64,000 nt of DNA, from the NCBI GenBank assembly GCA_020746105.1, contig CM036618.1, positions 105,846,622-105,910,621 of the forward strand, in the 5' to 3' direction. Each line of letters opens with the position of its first letter. Position 1 is the first letter of the stretch. The position numbers and the translations under genes were made by a program. This document shows positions 1-53,500 of the stretch, piece by piece. The notes under the pieces were generated by a model. That model was not told the origin of the DNA and made no database searches. It saw only the letters and a list, made by a program, of their open reading frames with translations. The DNA is from Trogon surrucura. Taxonomy: Eukaryota > Chordata > Aves > Trogoniformes > Trogonidae.

Positions 1-363
1 ACAGCCAAAATATTTATGTCTAAAGTCCAGTTTGTTAGAAGCCTTGCCTGCCAAGAGATTTTTAACATGTTAAATGCTAAAAATTTAGTCATTCGTCTAC
101 CTATACACTGCCCTGCAGCTCTGGAGCCCCTCCACCATTTTAAGACTACCACTAAACTTGGTAAGGTGGTGAATCAATAGAATAGATTACAACACAGAAA
201 TTGGTCTTCTTCATCATGTCACACCTGTGTTACCACTTCTACTCCATCTATTTCTATGGTGTTTTCTTCCTTCTTGTATTAAAGTAACATTCAGCTACTT
301 AATTATTTTATTATCTGAACTACAGAGCATGAAAAGTGAAAATTTCTTTTCCAAGAGTTGTAA

Positions 364-399
364 CTTCAGAGCTCTCAAAAGCTTCAGAGCTCTCAAAAG
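364..399. repeat. 18-bp perfect tandem duplication
   Basis: Two exact adjacent copies of CTTCAGAGCTCTCAAAAG. Intergenic, no function inferred. Confidence 0.9.
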
Positions 400-939
400 T
401 CCTGCCTTACACAAGGTTTTGATTATCAACAGAAGAGCTCGAGCTACATGAAGCACTGTCTTTGCAGGAGAGCTAAAATGCTTAAGTGTGCTCTGTTTTG
501 TCAATAAGGAGCAGAACTACTATGCTAAGGCAGTTCCCCTACATCCCACCTTACTGTGCTATTTAACTCAAATTTATCAGTATACAACTACAAGAACTAA
601 GGAACAAATTGATTTGTAGTTCTATTATAAACACAAAGTAGCATCATTTAATCAACTGTAGTGTATTATTCTAACTTGCATACCTATTTTCTAACTGACA
701 CAATCTACTTTAAAAAAGCCTCAAAGTTGCATAACTGAGAATACGAATGTTTCTGTAATGGTTTCACAGAGTTCAGATTCTGCTTCCGGCAAAAAGATAC
801 TTCATGTGGACATGTCGCTCAGAGGCAGACATCAGCCTCGCTGTGGAAGATAACCACAGAGAGATCTGCAGGTGAGTCATCCAAATTCTAGACACTTCCA
901 GACACCAAGCCCTACTTATGATCAGGAAGAAACATGCTG

Positions 940-1024
940 AGGAGAAGAATGAAAGAAAGAAAAACAAAAAAGAAAAGAAAAAGAGAAGAAAAAAAAGAAG
1001 AAAAATAAAGAAGAAAAATAAAAA
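940..1024. repeat. A-rich purine low-complexity tract
   Basis: The stretch is nearly all A and G on the plus strand, with repeated GAAA and AAGAA units. It forms the tail of the minus-strand reading frame 912-1199, so the C-terminal half of that frame is only translated low-complexity sequence. Confidence 0.8.
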
Positions 1025-1379
1025 GGCTGGCCTCCTGTGAAATCCCTGGCTTCAAATAAACCCATTTGTGGGTTGAGAGCAACTCATTTCTAGGAACAGC
1101 GTCATCAACATGTTTACTCATGAATTTGAGCCAGTCAACTGGTTGAAGGTTGGCTATTTGTTCATACTGATAAGGTTGCAGAAACGTTCGAGACTCCATT
1201 TAGTTTTGCATTTTCTTTGTTCTGCAATATGAACATCTCCCATATCTCATTTTTCAAATACTGGTGTTGTAGAGGGTTTTGATGGGAGCTGAAAGTGCTC
1301 ATCTATTCCTATTAATCTGGTGTGCTCTGTCAAAAAATCTCAGCGCATTCCCATCTCTTATACCCGAGGACATCGAAGA

Positions 1380-1564
1380 TGGGTAACAGAGCACTGGAAC
1401 GGGCTGCCAGGGAGGTTGTGGAGTCTTCTTCTTTGGAGACATTCAAAACCCACCTGGATGCGTTCCTGTGTGACCTACTGTAGGGGATCCTGCTCTGGCA
1501 GGGGGGCTGGACTAGATGATCTTTTGAGGTCCCTTCCAACCCCTGACATTCTGTGATTCTGTGA
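1380..1564 (+). mobile_element. CR1 LINE, 3' fragment
   Basis: Shows the typical end of avian CR1: coding remnant for an ACTGGAAC..GCTGCC segment, a GAGGTCCCTTCCAACCCC block, and the terminal short repeat ATTCTGTG / ATTCTGTGA. Severely 5'-truncated (about 185 bp), as is usual for CR1. No open reading frame of use. Confidence 0.9.
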
Positions 1565-3124
1565 AGCTGCTGGCTGCTGCCTCTCTCCTTCCCGCAGCAT
1601 GAGAGCTTTGCAGTAGGCAGTATTTCTGGAAACTAGTCTTAATTACACATCATTAGCAGCTGGCAAAACATCACCACTTACGTTCCGTCTCAAAGTGTGA
1701 TTCCAGTCAGTGTGAGAGGCAGCACATGGGACAGAAAGACCTCGGGGGCACTCTTCTGGTATGTCAACTGAAAACGAAAGATGAACGCCTGCACCGATAC
1801 ATCACTCCCTGAATCCTTTGCTCATTACTACCCGAGACCTTGTCTATAGAGGGAGAAAATACCTAGACAGACGAATGCAATAGAGATGATTTTTAAGATA
1901 CAACTGAAGCAAACCCCTCAGTACCAACCATCATCCAAGGAATATTGTAGAGTGCTCAAGCATTGGGCAAGCCGATCTGAAATATTTAATAATTTTTGCA
2001 CTTTTCTGTGAAAAGCTGGGTTATTGTCACAAGGTGCATGTTTCTAAACCAGAGAGACCACTGGATCAAATTTAATATTCAACATTTTGACGAGGGAGAC
2101 TGACCACGGGAATCTGGGCAAATGCAAACATTTTGCATGCTTTTGAAAAGTAGAGAAGTGTGAAGATCTGGGAACAGCACTGTGAGTCTCCTGTGTACTT
2201 TAGACTATTGATGCTGCATAAAAATAGGCTTTTGCAAACAGGCAGTCATGTAAGTATCGTCCCAGGAAGAGTTTGGGAAGAACCTTACTGATCTAACTTT
2301 TTAATTGTCAAGTCTTCACTCAACTCTTTTCATGGAAAGTGTAGACAGCCTTCAAACATACACAAGTAAAAAAATAACAAATTAAGCATGTGACATCTAA
2401 AAGGTATTTTGTGCCAGGGTTGTATCTTTTTTTTTTTTTTCCCCCTCTTTTAAGCCAATCATGTGCTCAGAGTGGAAGTAATTTTATCTTTTAAATAATT
2501 TTTTAACTCTGCAACATCCATCCTTCTCCGCACATAGTAAGTGCAGGGAAAACCAAAAGGGTTTTATGAAACATGCTACAGATACAAGCACAGCCTTAAG
2601 TCTTCAGCACTGAAAATACCTCTCTTTGGATTGCTTTTGCATGACTCATCACAGTATCACTGGGAGACAGCTGTAAATGCCAGTTTATAAGATAAGAGAA
2701 ACAGGGCTTTGCAAAATACCTGCAAGTACTGGCATTCACCTGTGTCTTGCCAACAATGCGGCCTTTAATTCAAGAGAGCCTTTCAAACTTGTTTTTCATC
2801 GGCATGAAAATATTCCTTGAAACACCTGGCTCCAGAGGGAGTCCTCAAAAAGAGCAGCACTTACCATGCCTACAAAGTTAGCAGCAAGTCTGCATTCTGA
2901 CAACTGAAAAATGCAAAGGGGAAATTAAAAGCAACTTTTTATCTATAAAGTTTGTCAGCACACTAAGCTGTACTGCAGAGTGTGGCAATCTTTCAGGCCT
3001 TTTCTCTACGTACATGAAAACACATACACCAAAATGGAAAAAAAAGACACGAGCAAAGGACACCTTCCCCATCGAGCAACACGGAAAAAAACCAACCAAA
3101 GCGTATTACAGCTCACAATACGTG

Positions 3125-3130
3125 TTTATT
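3125..3130 (-). terminator. EPRS1: EPRS1 polyadenylation signal
   Basis: AATAAA on the minus strand, about 200 nt beyond the stop codon at 3330. It is the first canonical signal in the EPRS1 3' untranslated region, giving a short 3'UTR of roughly 200-225 nt. The cleavage site itself is not visible. Confidence 0.7.
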
Positions 3131-3329
3131 ATTAGAGATGTTTACAGAAAAGTCTGTGAATTACTGCTAGCCTAAGACTGACAATTGGGGGTGGTTATAG
3201 ACTATGGCTTTGGTTTTTTTGGATCATTTAAAAAGTCACAAAACTGATGATTAAAGTTGGGGGGCTATTTCAGTCTTATTAAAAAAAGTTCAATTCACAG
3301 ATAAAGGAGAAGGTACTTTCACTAGTAAT

Positions 3330-45388
<42,059 letters not shown>

Positions 45389-45527
45389 CCCGCCCGTCAC
45401 CGCCGGCACCACGCCGGAACCACAGGAGAGAGTGGGGTGGGGCTACGCAGTGGCGGTGCCGCCAGCTCGACAAGGGCCGGCTTCGCAGGCCCCACCGCCG
45501 GCCCGGCCCCTTCCGGCCGGAGAGTCC

Positions 45528-45533
45528 TATAAA
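45528..45533 (+). promoter_or_regulatory. TATAAA box on the plus strand, divergent to EPRS1
   Basis: CCTATAAAGCGGCGCG inside the CpG island, about 140 bp upstream of the EPRS1 ATG and pointing away from it. A start about 25-30 nt downstream (near 45560) would give a divergent plus-strand transcript. No conserved coding frame follows; donor-like GTAATG at 45888 is the only hint of splicing. Confidence 0.4.
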
Positions 45534-45918
45534 GCGGCGCGGGAGGGGTAGGGCGGTTGTCTGTGGGTGCTGTCCGGCGGCCGTGGGGTAGGAGCTTGGC
45601 ATCGCGGCACAAAACCCGTCGGGAGGAGGCTGGAGCCGGGCGGGTGGTGCATGGGGCCAGCTCACCCTCCCCTCCCGCGCCGGGTGAGGCCCCTCAGAAG
45701 ACCACCCTGGGCGGGTGGTCGTTAGAGGCCGCCGGAGGCGGCTTCTGCCTCTCGGTGGGGCCGGTGGTTCTCTTCTGACAGCTGCTCCGGAGTTAGGCAG
45801 AGCTTACTCGGGAGTTTTACAAGAATGCACTGTAAAAGCTCTTGAGCTCTATACCTGGCAGCAGCGGTGGAGGCAGCTTCAGAGAGGTAATGCTTTTAAA
45901 CGGAAAGAATGTAAATTA

Positions 45919-46143
45919 GGCTAGATTAGATGTAAGGAAGAAGTTCTTCGCTGTGAGCCTGGCGAGACACTGGAGCAGGTTGCCCAGGGAAGCTGTGGAT
46001 GCCTCCTCCCTGGAAGTGTCCAAGGCCAGGCTGGATGGGGCTCTGAGCAACCTGCTCTAGTGGGAGGTGTCCCTGCCCATGGCAGGGGGGTTGGAACTAG
46101 GTGAACTTTAAGGTCCCTTCCAAGGCAAACCATCTGTGATTCT
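45919..46143 (+). mobile_element. CR1 LINE, 3' fragment
   Basis: About 225 bp: GATGTAAGGAAGAAGTTCTT, GCCCAGGGAAGCTGTGGATG, GGTGTCCCTGCCCATGGCAG, GGTCCCTTCCAA, ending in CATCTGTGATTCT. Old, 5'-truncated copy just outside the EPRS1 promoter. Confidence 0.92.
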
Positions 46144-46931
46144 CTTCAATGTCCTTTCTATATATAGCATACAAAACAAATCAATCACTGCAACATATAC
46201 TGATGCATTGTCGTTTAATGCATCTGTTTTTGTAGAATGTTGCTCATTACCCTCCTCACAAATGCACAGATTTCTGCAGTGGGTCAGACTACTTTTTAAT
46301 TCCAAAAATACCATGTCAGCAGTTTTTCACAGGAGACAGACTGAAGTTCACATTGTTGCAAGGACAATGCAGTGTCACTGTCCTTTGGTGGTGGCGCTTT
46401 TTTTGCCTTTTTTTTTCCCTCCAATCTCTATTATAGATGGCACTATAACACCCAATGTCCTAGCAGTGAAATTCTCAAATGCTTGATTGGTGGACCGATG
46501 CTGTTTTGTGTAGTGGTGTAGCCAGAGCATGACTGTACCTCATGTACTGACTTTTATCCTTGACTTCTGCTGCTGGCTTTTTTCTCAACTTTCTTTAATA
46601 TTTTCCTGTGTTAGCGGTTTTACAGTGAGTATGGGAAGTGGTTCCCTACAAAAGTGTCTTTACACACCAGATAGAAGTTGGTCTATGTAATGTGTGTTCT
46701 ACTTGCATTGAGGTAACTGTAAATGAGCAGAGAGGAAATTACAGCTGAATTAGAAAGGGGCTTATGCTGAGGAAATTTTCAAACATATACCAAGTTTCAG
46801 ATGAAAATACGGATATAGAGACATAGGTAAAGATTACTAATAGTGAGTTCTGTGCTTGACTTTGTATTTTAATCGTTGCTTGGGAAGGCTTATTAAGGCA
46901 GGCTTTGTGTTGTCTAAGTTGTTCTATGTTT
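46144..46931. other. intergenic, no feature seen
   Basis: AT-rich unique sequence between a CR1 tail and the solo LTR. No coding frame with recognisable content. Confidence 0.6.
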
Positions 46932-46936
46932 TATGT
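46932..46936 (+). repeat. left target-site duplication TATGT of the solo LTR
   Basis: Identical to 48124-48128. A 5-bp duplication fits several avian ERV classes. Confidence 0.8.
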
Positions 46937-48123
46937 TGTTTTGGTTTGGCCTGGACAGATTTCAGCGGCGGGGGGGGAGCTGCAGGGTGGCTTCTGTAAG
47001 AAGCTGCTAGAAGCTCCCCAAGATTGATAGAGCCAATGCCAGCCGGCTACAAAGAGGGACCCGCCGCTGGCCAAGGCTGAGCCTATCAGTAAGGTGATAG
47101 CAGAGGAACGCCTCTGTGAAAAACATATTTAAGAATGGGAAAAAGAACTGCGCCATTAACAGCTGGCACAGAGATGGAGGAGTGAGAGTCTGTACAGACA
47201 CCAAGGTCAGTGAAGAAGGAGCGGGGGGAGGATGAGCTCCAGGCGCCAGAGCAGAAGGAGTCCCCCGGGTCCGTGGTGAAGACCATGGTGAAGCGGGTTG
47301 TCCCCCTGCAGCCCATGGGCAAGGTGCAGAAGTCCACCGTGAGGATCACCGCGTAGATGTTCCACCGAGGACTCCACGCCGTGTGGGTGGATGCCTGAAA
47401 GGGGACTGTAGCTCGTGGGCAGCCCGCATCAGAGCAAGTCGCTGCCGGAACCTGTAGCCCGTGGAAGAGAGGAATGCCCACGCTGGAGCAGGTTGGCCGG
47501 TGGGACTTTTGGGACGCTGCGGGTGGCTCACGCTGGAGCAGTTTCCCCCGAAGGACTGCGCCTCAGACTCACGAGGGGTGGGCTGCCCCTCGTGAGCTGT
47601 CTCCCGTTGGGCAGTTTGTGATGAATTGCCCTTTGTGGGATGGCTCACGCGGAGAAGAGAGCGTGAAGCTTGTCTCCCGTGAGAGGGACCCCACAATGGC
47701 CCTGGGGAAGAGTGAAGAGTCCTCCCCCGGAGTGAAGAAGCGGTGGAACCAACGTCGGATGAACTGACCGTAACCCCCATTCCCTGTCCCCCTGCGCCGC
47801 TCGGGGGGGAGGAGGTGGAGAAACCGGGATTGATGTTAAGCCCAGGAAGAAGGGAGGGATGGGGGGAAGGTGTTCTGTTTAAGATCTGTTTGCTCTTTCT
47901 TACTTCTCACTACTCCTCTCTGATTAGTTGTTTTAATAAATGTACCTAATTTCCCCAAAACTGAGTCTGTTTTGCCCGGGACGGTAAATGAGGGTGATCT
48001 CCCTGTCCTTATCTCAAACCCTGAGCCCTTGGAGATATTTTCTCCCCCTGTTCAGTAGTGAAGGGGGGAGTGAGTGAGCGGCTGTGTGGGTACCTGGCGG
48101 CCGGCCAGGGTCAACCCACGACA
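46937..48123 (+). mobile_element. solo LTR of an avian endogenous retrovirus with perfect TSD
   Basis: Starts TGTTTTGGTTTGGCCTGG and ends GGGTCAACCCACGACA (TG...CA). It is flanked by identical TATGT pentamers at 46932-46936 and 48124-48128. Length 1,187 bp, GC-rich, with AATAAA at 47935-47940. No gag, pol or env region lies inside, so this is a recombined solo LTR. Reading frames within it are not considered genes. Confidence 0.88.
47935..47940 (+). terminator. LTR poly(A) signal AATAAA
   Basis: Lies about 185 nt before the LTR end and fixes the plus orientation of the element. Confidence 0.65.
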
Positions 48124-48128
48124 TATGT
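48124..48128 (+). repeat. right target-site duplication TATGT of the solo LTR
   Basis: Identical to 46932-46936. Together they mark the insertion boundaries exactly. Confidence 0.8.
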
Positions 48129-49990
48129 TAACGTGATTTACAAATTCACATGCAGATTTTGATGGGAATACTAAAACATGCATATCCAAGAATCCTGCAG
48201 AAGATAAAGGTGAGAATCATGTATAACAAGGCAGTGAAATTAGATTAATCTTGTACTTCCTACGTGGTTCAAACTTCAGTCGTAATCAGTATGTGGAATG
48301 ATTAAACTTAATGGGTCAAAATATGAAGAAGGCTCTAATTAGAGCAGACTGAATTTGTCCGTGTGTTCTTACTAGTAATGTGCCTGAGGAAGAAGAAGAA
48401 AGGTAGGCTATAAATGAAAGGATTAGAAGCATGAGTTGTTCCTATATATGCAGCTTTAAGCCAGTGTCATGACAGCATTATGGACTGGCTGCTGATGATA
48501 GAATGAGCTAAGTGATAATCTTGCTAATTTATCTGTAAATGTTACGATGACCTCATTAAGGAAGGAGCTTCTTTAGATCCTTTTCCACGTGTGCATGTGG
48601 AGGGACTGGGAACACTTTAGCAAGAGTTGCTTTGTTCCTATCTTTTGGTGCCAAGATGTTCCTGCTAGCTGGAAATAGAGCCAGCTTTAAGCCAATGAAG
48701 TCATACTGGTGTTACCCTACTATGAAGAAAGGATCTAATCTACAGACTCTAAGTAAATTAGAGTTGTTAGATACCTTGTGTGGTGAAAGGAGAATGAAGT
48801 AACTTGAACACGTTGAAAACCAAATTTTGAAATTTTCTTCTGTATGGAAAACCTAGCTTTTTTGTTATCTTTGAAGTTCAGTGCTAGCTTAAAGATGGTT
48901 TGAGTGGGCTAGGAGTGGAGTTATTCAGAGGACTGAAATCTTTGGGGCAAGAACTGAGAATAGGTGCCATGCAGCTTGCAGGCTACTTTGCCATTCAGCA
49001 TCAGCAGAGGTCAAGGCCAAAAGAAATAATGCTGGGAGAGCTCAGGCATTGTCTTTACGCAAGCAAGCAGTCAAGTTCAGGCACCCTCCCTGACACCACA
49101 AGCCTGTGAACCTGACACAGAAAACAGAAAGAAAAGCAAAACTATGTGTTATCCACTGCAACTGGCATCTCTTCATGGCACGCCTCAGTATGTGTCACAG
49201 TGTTAGGCAAAAGGAGGCCCAAGGACTCCTGAGAGTACAGGACTTGGGACACACAATCTGGAAAAAACAAAGTATATAAGGGCCCAATTGGTTTAAGATA
49301 CTCTGTTTTGGCTAATTTTGCCAATGTTACTTAATAATATGTAACTTACTACTCCCTCTTTTGTGTTCAAGTGGGCCAAGCAGTTGAATCCTGCTTCCCT
49401 AACCCTCACACCTGTGGGAAAGCTGAATGAAACAGCAGCTCCAATTTTTATTTTAGGTGATTTTATACCCTGCTCTCTCCCCTCTCATAACATGCCTGTG
49501 TTCTGCGGGAGGGGGAGGTGGTAGTGTCAGGCTCCTCAGCTCTTGGAGCTGTTAGAAAGGCACCTGGACTTTTTCTCTCAAAATCTGGACATGAAAAATT
49601 TAAAGTTCGGGCATTTTTGTTGCCCCCATGATTAACAAAGTGACCTATGACACCCAAAGCTCTCCAAGACTGAAGTGGCACAGACCCTGACAGAGGCATT
49701 TTAAGATCATAGAGTCATAGAAGTGCTGGGAACTCCTTCCCTTGCTGCAGCTTCCTTGCGTTCTCCTCAACAGAGGCATCCTGAACCTTGCTGTATTAAC
49801 GTTTCACTGATCCCCAGTGGATCCAGTGATCCAGGAACCCCTATTTGAGATGTCAGAGGCCCAGCTGGAATGTGTCCTGGCTCCTGCAAAACTCAATCAA
49901 CCAAACTCACCACAAATAGCAAACTCAGCCATCCCAAAACTGAGTGCAGATCGAAAAATGCAAAGATTCACTTCTAAGAATTGAAACTGT
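48129..49990. other. intergenic between solo LTR and the BPNT1 3' end
   Basis: No exon, RNA gene or clear repeat was recognised. A short ATCATAGAGTCATAGAAG piece near 49706 hints at a CR1 tail but is too short to call. Confidence 0.55.
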
Positions 49991-49994
49991 CAAC

Positions 49995-50000
49995 TTTATT
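49995..50000 (-). terminator. BPNT1: BPNT1 polyadenylation signal
   Basis: AATAAA on the minus strand, about 450 nt after the BPNT1 stop codon. Plausible end of the transcript; other signals further down are not excluded. Confidence 0.6.
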
Positions 50001-50447
50001 ATAAATCGGCTAATCCATTCAGGCAAGTGCTTATTCCGTTTGTATTCAATGCAAAAAACCCTTGTTGACTACACACAACAAAAAAACGTTGAGGAAGATC
50101 AGGTAAATGAGTTCATTTGATTTTGTGCCCGAATACTAAGATGATTTTTGGACCATAGTGTTACGATTAGCAGTATATTAAGCACAGTCATGAAGAATGA
50201 ATGCTCCCAAAGAATAAGGACAACCATTGAAGAAATGTGACTGTTTTGATGCTGTCCGCTAAACACAGCAAAACAACCTGATCCAACATACAACCAGACA
50301 TCCTGTGTGTAATTTTGAAATTATTGAACACCTTAATATAAGAATTCAGTTCGGATTCTATAAAATAAAATTTCAGGTTCGGTTATCTTCTTTTTCTCCA
50401 AGCTCACTTTCTCATCCTTCTAGGCGAAGCGACGATGCTTTACTGTT

Positions 50448-50596
50448 TTAAGGTACAAGAGATTGTTTAACTGTGTTAGGAATACGACTGGCGTAGTAGT
50501 CATAATTTCTCAAAGTGGCAAGGACCCCAGCTGAATTCATGTGTTTCACTTCCTTGTTATACTGAAATGAATTTCCATGGATATCAGTTATCTTGC
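50448..50596 (-). CDS. BPNT1: BPNT1 last coding exon (8) with stop
   Basis: Residues 259-307 ([39 protein letters not shown], ...SLVP) and TAA, followed by the 3'UTR. Confidence 0.95.
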
Positions 50597-53500
50597 CTAA
50601 AAAAAAAAAAAAAATCCAGTTGAAGAGATATAATCTACTTTATCAGTACTAGTAATATAACTAAAAACCCAGCCAGCCTTTAACATACACATGCCTGTCT
50701 TCAGATGTGAAATATCTTTACTCCCAGTTTAAGTGCAACAGTTTTATATTGACTGAAAACAAATACGGATTGTATTACTTTAAGTAATACTTAATTGAGG
50801 AAAAGGAAAATAATACATATTTCTTATGGATTAATTAAAATGCTTGCTGAGCAGTTTTTGTGTTGGCTGTTGACAAGAAGGAAAGAAAGATTCCTCTGTT
50901 CAAGGCAAAACCCAGGGTTAAGTCTATACCACAAACTCTACAACATGATATATAAACACCCCAGCTGGTTTTAAATAAGTTTCTAGAAACTACTCAGCAA
51001 GAGCAACACTGATCTTTATGCAAGCCGATTTAGCCATGAGGTACCGACATAACAAGGAGGCTAAATATAGTACTGTGCTGCCCCAGATTGGTTGGGTTTT
51101 CGTGCCTGAGCTAACCTGTTTAAAGCTATCCCAGTTACCAACACTAGAGAATGCAGAGAAGTTAAATAGTGTGACTATGAAGCTTGTTATCCCTGCTTGA
51201 CAGTTTAGGAGATCAAACCCCACCGTTTTAGCATATACTGGTAAAAGGTCTATCAATGTGAACAGCAGATAAAGTATAAAACTAATACTTGTATACAAAT
51301 TCTTGTCAGTGAGACATCCCATAGCTTCTCTTATCCCTTAACTCCAGAAAGGTGAAGTGGGTTATGTTGGCTGGAGACAGCTAATTTTACTGAATAACAA
51401 GAATGACTCAATTTTGGAATTCGTACATCTGAGGAACAACTGCATGATTCGGCCTATTTCTGTTGTTTTAAAGAACTCCATGTCCACATATTACATAATA
51501 TGTTACTTATAATAAGCTACTATAGTTAGTAGGACAGCATGATTTTGCTGCAAAACAGCTGCCAACAGAAAATATTAAAATTAATATACCCAAAATTTTG
51601 AATTTGCCTTTTTCAATTATTTGGCAGTCTGAGGCAAAAGAGACCACATCATGCTTTCCAGAGCATAATTTGGTGTCCTTTTGGAGTTAGTGTGGAATTC
51701 AAAGGGCTCAAAGCCCCCAGTGAATCACGACTACTTAAAATTACATACGTACTGTCATTTTCCTTTCCAGAGATATTTTTCCTTCCTAAGTTTAGAATTT
51801 TTTTTTCTATGGAAAGTAGAAATTACTTCAAACTGATGCAAATTTCACTTATCTTAGAATTTTGAATGCTGTTAGCTTACCTCCCACAGCATGTAGTATA
51901 GCTTCAGGTGCACACGTATCCCATTTCTTGCACCCAGGACTGGCAAATACGTAAGCAGATGCCTTGCCTTCTATAAGTTGAATGATCTGTTGCGAATAGA
52001 GAGGGACAATCATTGCAAAGGATCTGGGCATTTAGAAATGGGTAAAAATAACACCAGGAAGCAGGGATTATTCTACGTGTTTGAGGTCAGAAAGGAACAC
52101 CAGCTGTTTCCTTTCCAATATTACAAGAAATGATTCTATGATTTAGAAATCTATACTGTATTACTGTTCTGAATTATCTGGTTTTGATTGTTCTAAATAC
52201 AGTCTAAAATCTGCTTTTAGTTTCAGGAACAAGAATTGTTATCTTGTGCAGTTACTAAAAAATAGAGTGGAAACTATCTGTGTATTGTCTTGGTGCCATT
52301 TTGGAGAAAAGAGACTGGAGGGTGTGTTTTTGATAGCCTTCATAAAACTAAGCATTAAAAACTGTAGCAAATGAGTATTCCCTGTATGCAGAGAAGTGGA
52401 AATACCGTGTGCTTGTATTTTTATCCCTTCATATGTGCTGCTAGATAGTTGGAACAAAAACTGTATTAACGTGAATAGGAAGAAGTGTCTAGTAATTGTG
52501 ATTGAACTGAATTCCCATTTAGTCGTTCCCATCTTACAGCTTTTTGTTTTCTCCCCTAGAAACAGAATAATGGGGAAGATGGACCTCAGACCTCAGCCAT
52601 GACCAGCACAGCCGCTGTTACAAACATATGTACCAAATTCTACCTCACAGCAGACCAAATGCTAAGAAAAATTGTGCTGGGGAAGGAGGAGGAATTCTCC
52701 TGCACATTTAGGCAAGTAAGTGAATGATTCCTTTAAAAAAAAAAACATACCCTTTTCCTTTTTCCAAAGGTACCCCCTCCAAATAAAACCAAGATTTGGG
52801 GTTTTCATACCTTGTTTCCTGCTCCTCCAACCCTGATGACACTGTCTGGGTTCAAGGCACTGATGCAGTCATTTACCAGGCTACTGCTGTGAGAACGGGT
52901 GGTAATGATGATGTGTTTCCCAGCAGGTGCTTCTGTGAGCTGAAATCCAAAGGCACCAATGCCCAGGACTCCCCAGATTGTCCTGCCCAACACAGCATCA
53001 GGTCCTGCCTACAGAAAAGGTACACAGGCCCAGGTGGTGGTTAATCACAGTGATCAGCGTTTAAAGCACAAATGAAAAGGAACAGAATCATATAACAGGA
53101 GGACCTAGAGACATCTTTGTGTATCAGGGACTATAATATTAATACTGGGTTATACATTTAAACAATGGCACTTAAAAAAAACTGCTCTAGAGCCTGGGGT
53201 GAGAAATTGGCTGTCCTTCCCTCTGAGACAATGACATCATTTACCCTTTTCTTATCTGTGACATCGTGGTGGTGCATTGCATCCTGCTGCCAATGATTGT
53301 CAAATTAGTATTTATTTCAGGCACAATGTCACATCTGTAACTGAAAATACGTTGTCATGTCATTTTAAATGTTTTGTCATACATATCACATAGAACATAT
53401 AGAACCAGGTGACAATGTGCTTTATTTACATCAGCTCAGAAGCTTTTTCTTTAAAGTCTAGTAACTTTAATTAATCAGACTGCATCATGAGCTTCCTCCA

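Larger units (their letters stand above)
1..3124. other. intergenic region downstream of EPRS1
   Basis: No exon of a recognisable gene was found on either strand. The stretch contains an 18-bp perfect tandem duplication at 364-399, an A-rich purine tract at 940-1024, a CR1 3' end at 1380-1564, and one unexplained minus-strand reading frame (912-1199). The rest looks like ordinary AT-rich unique sequence. Confidence 0.7.

Noticed and set aside
47346-47780. Overlapping frames of up to 144 codons within the solo LTR
   Set aside because: No retroviral or cellular protein features; LTR sequence is non-coding and the frames follow from its GC content.
49703-49725. Possible CR1 tail (ATCATAGAGTCATAGAAG)
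   Set aside because: Under 20 bp and not followed by any CR1 body sequence.
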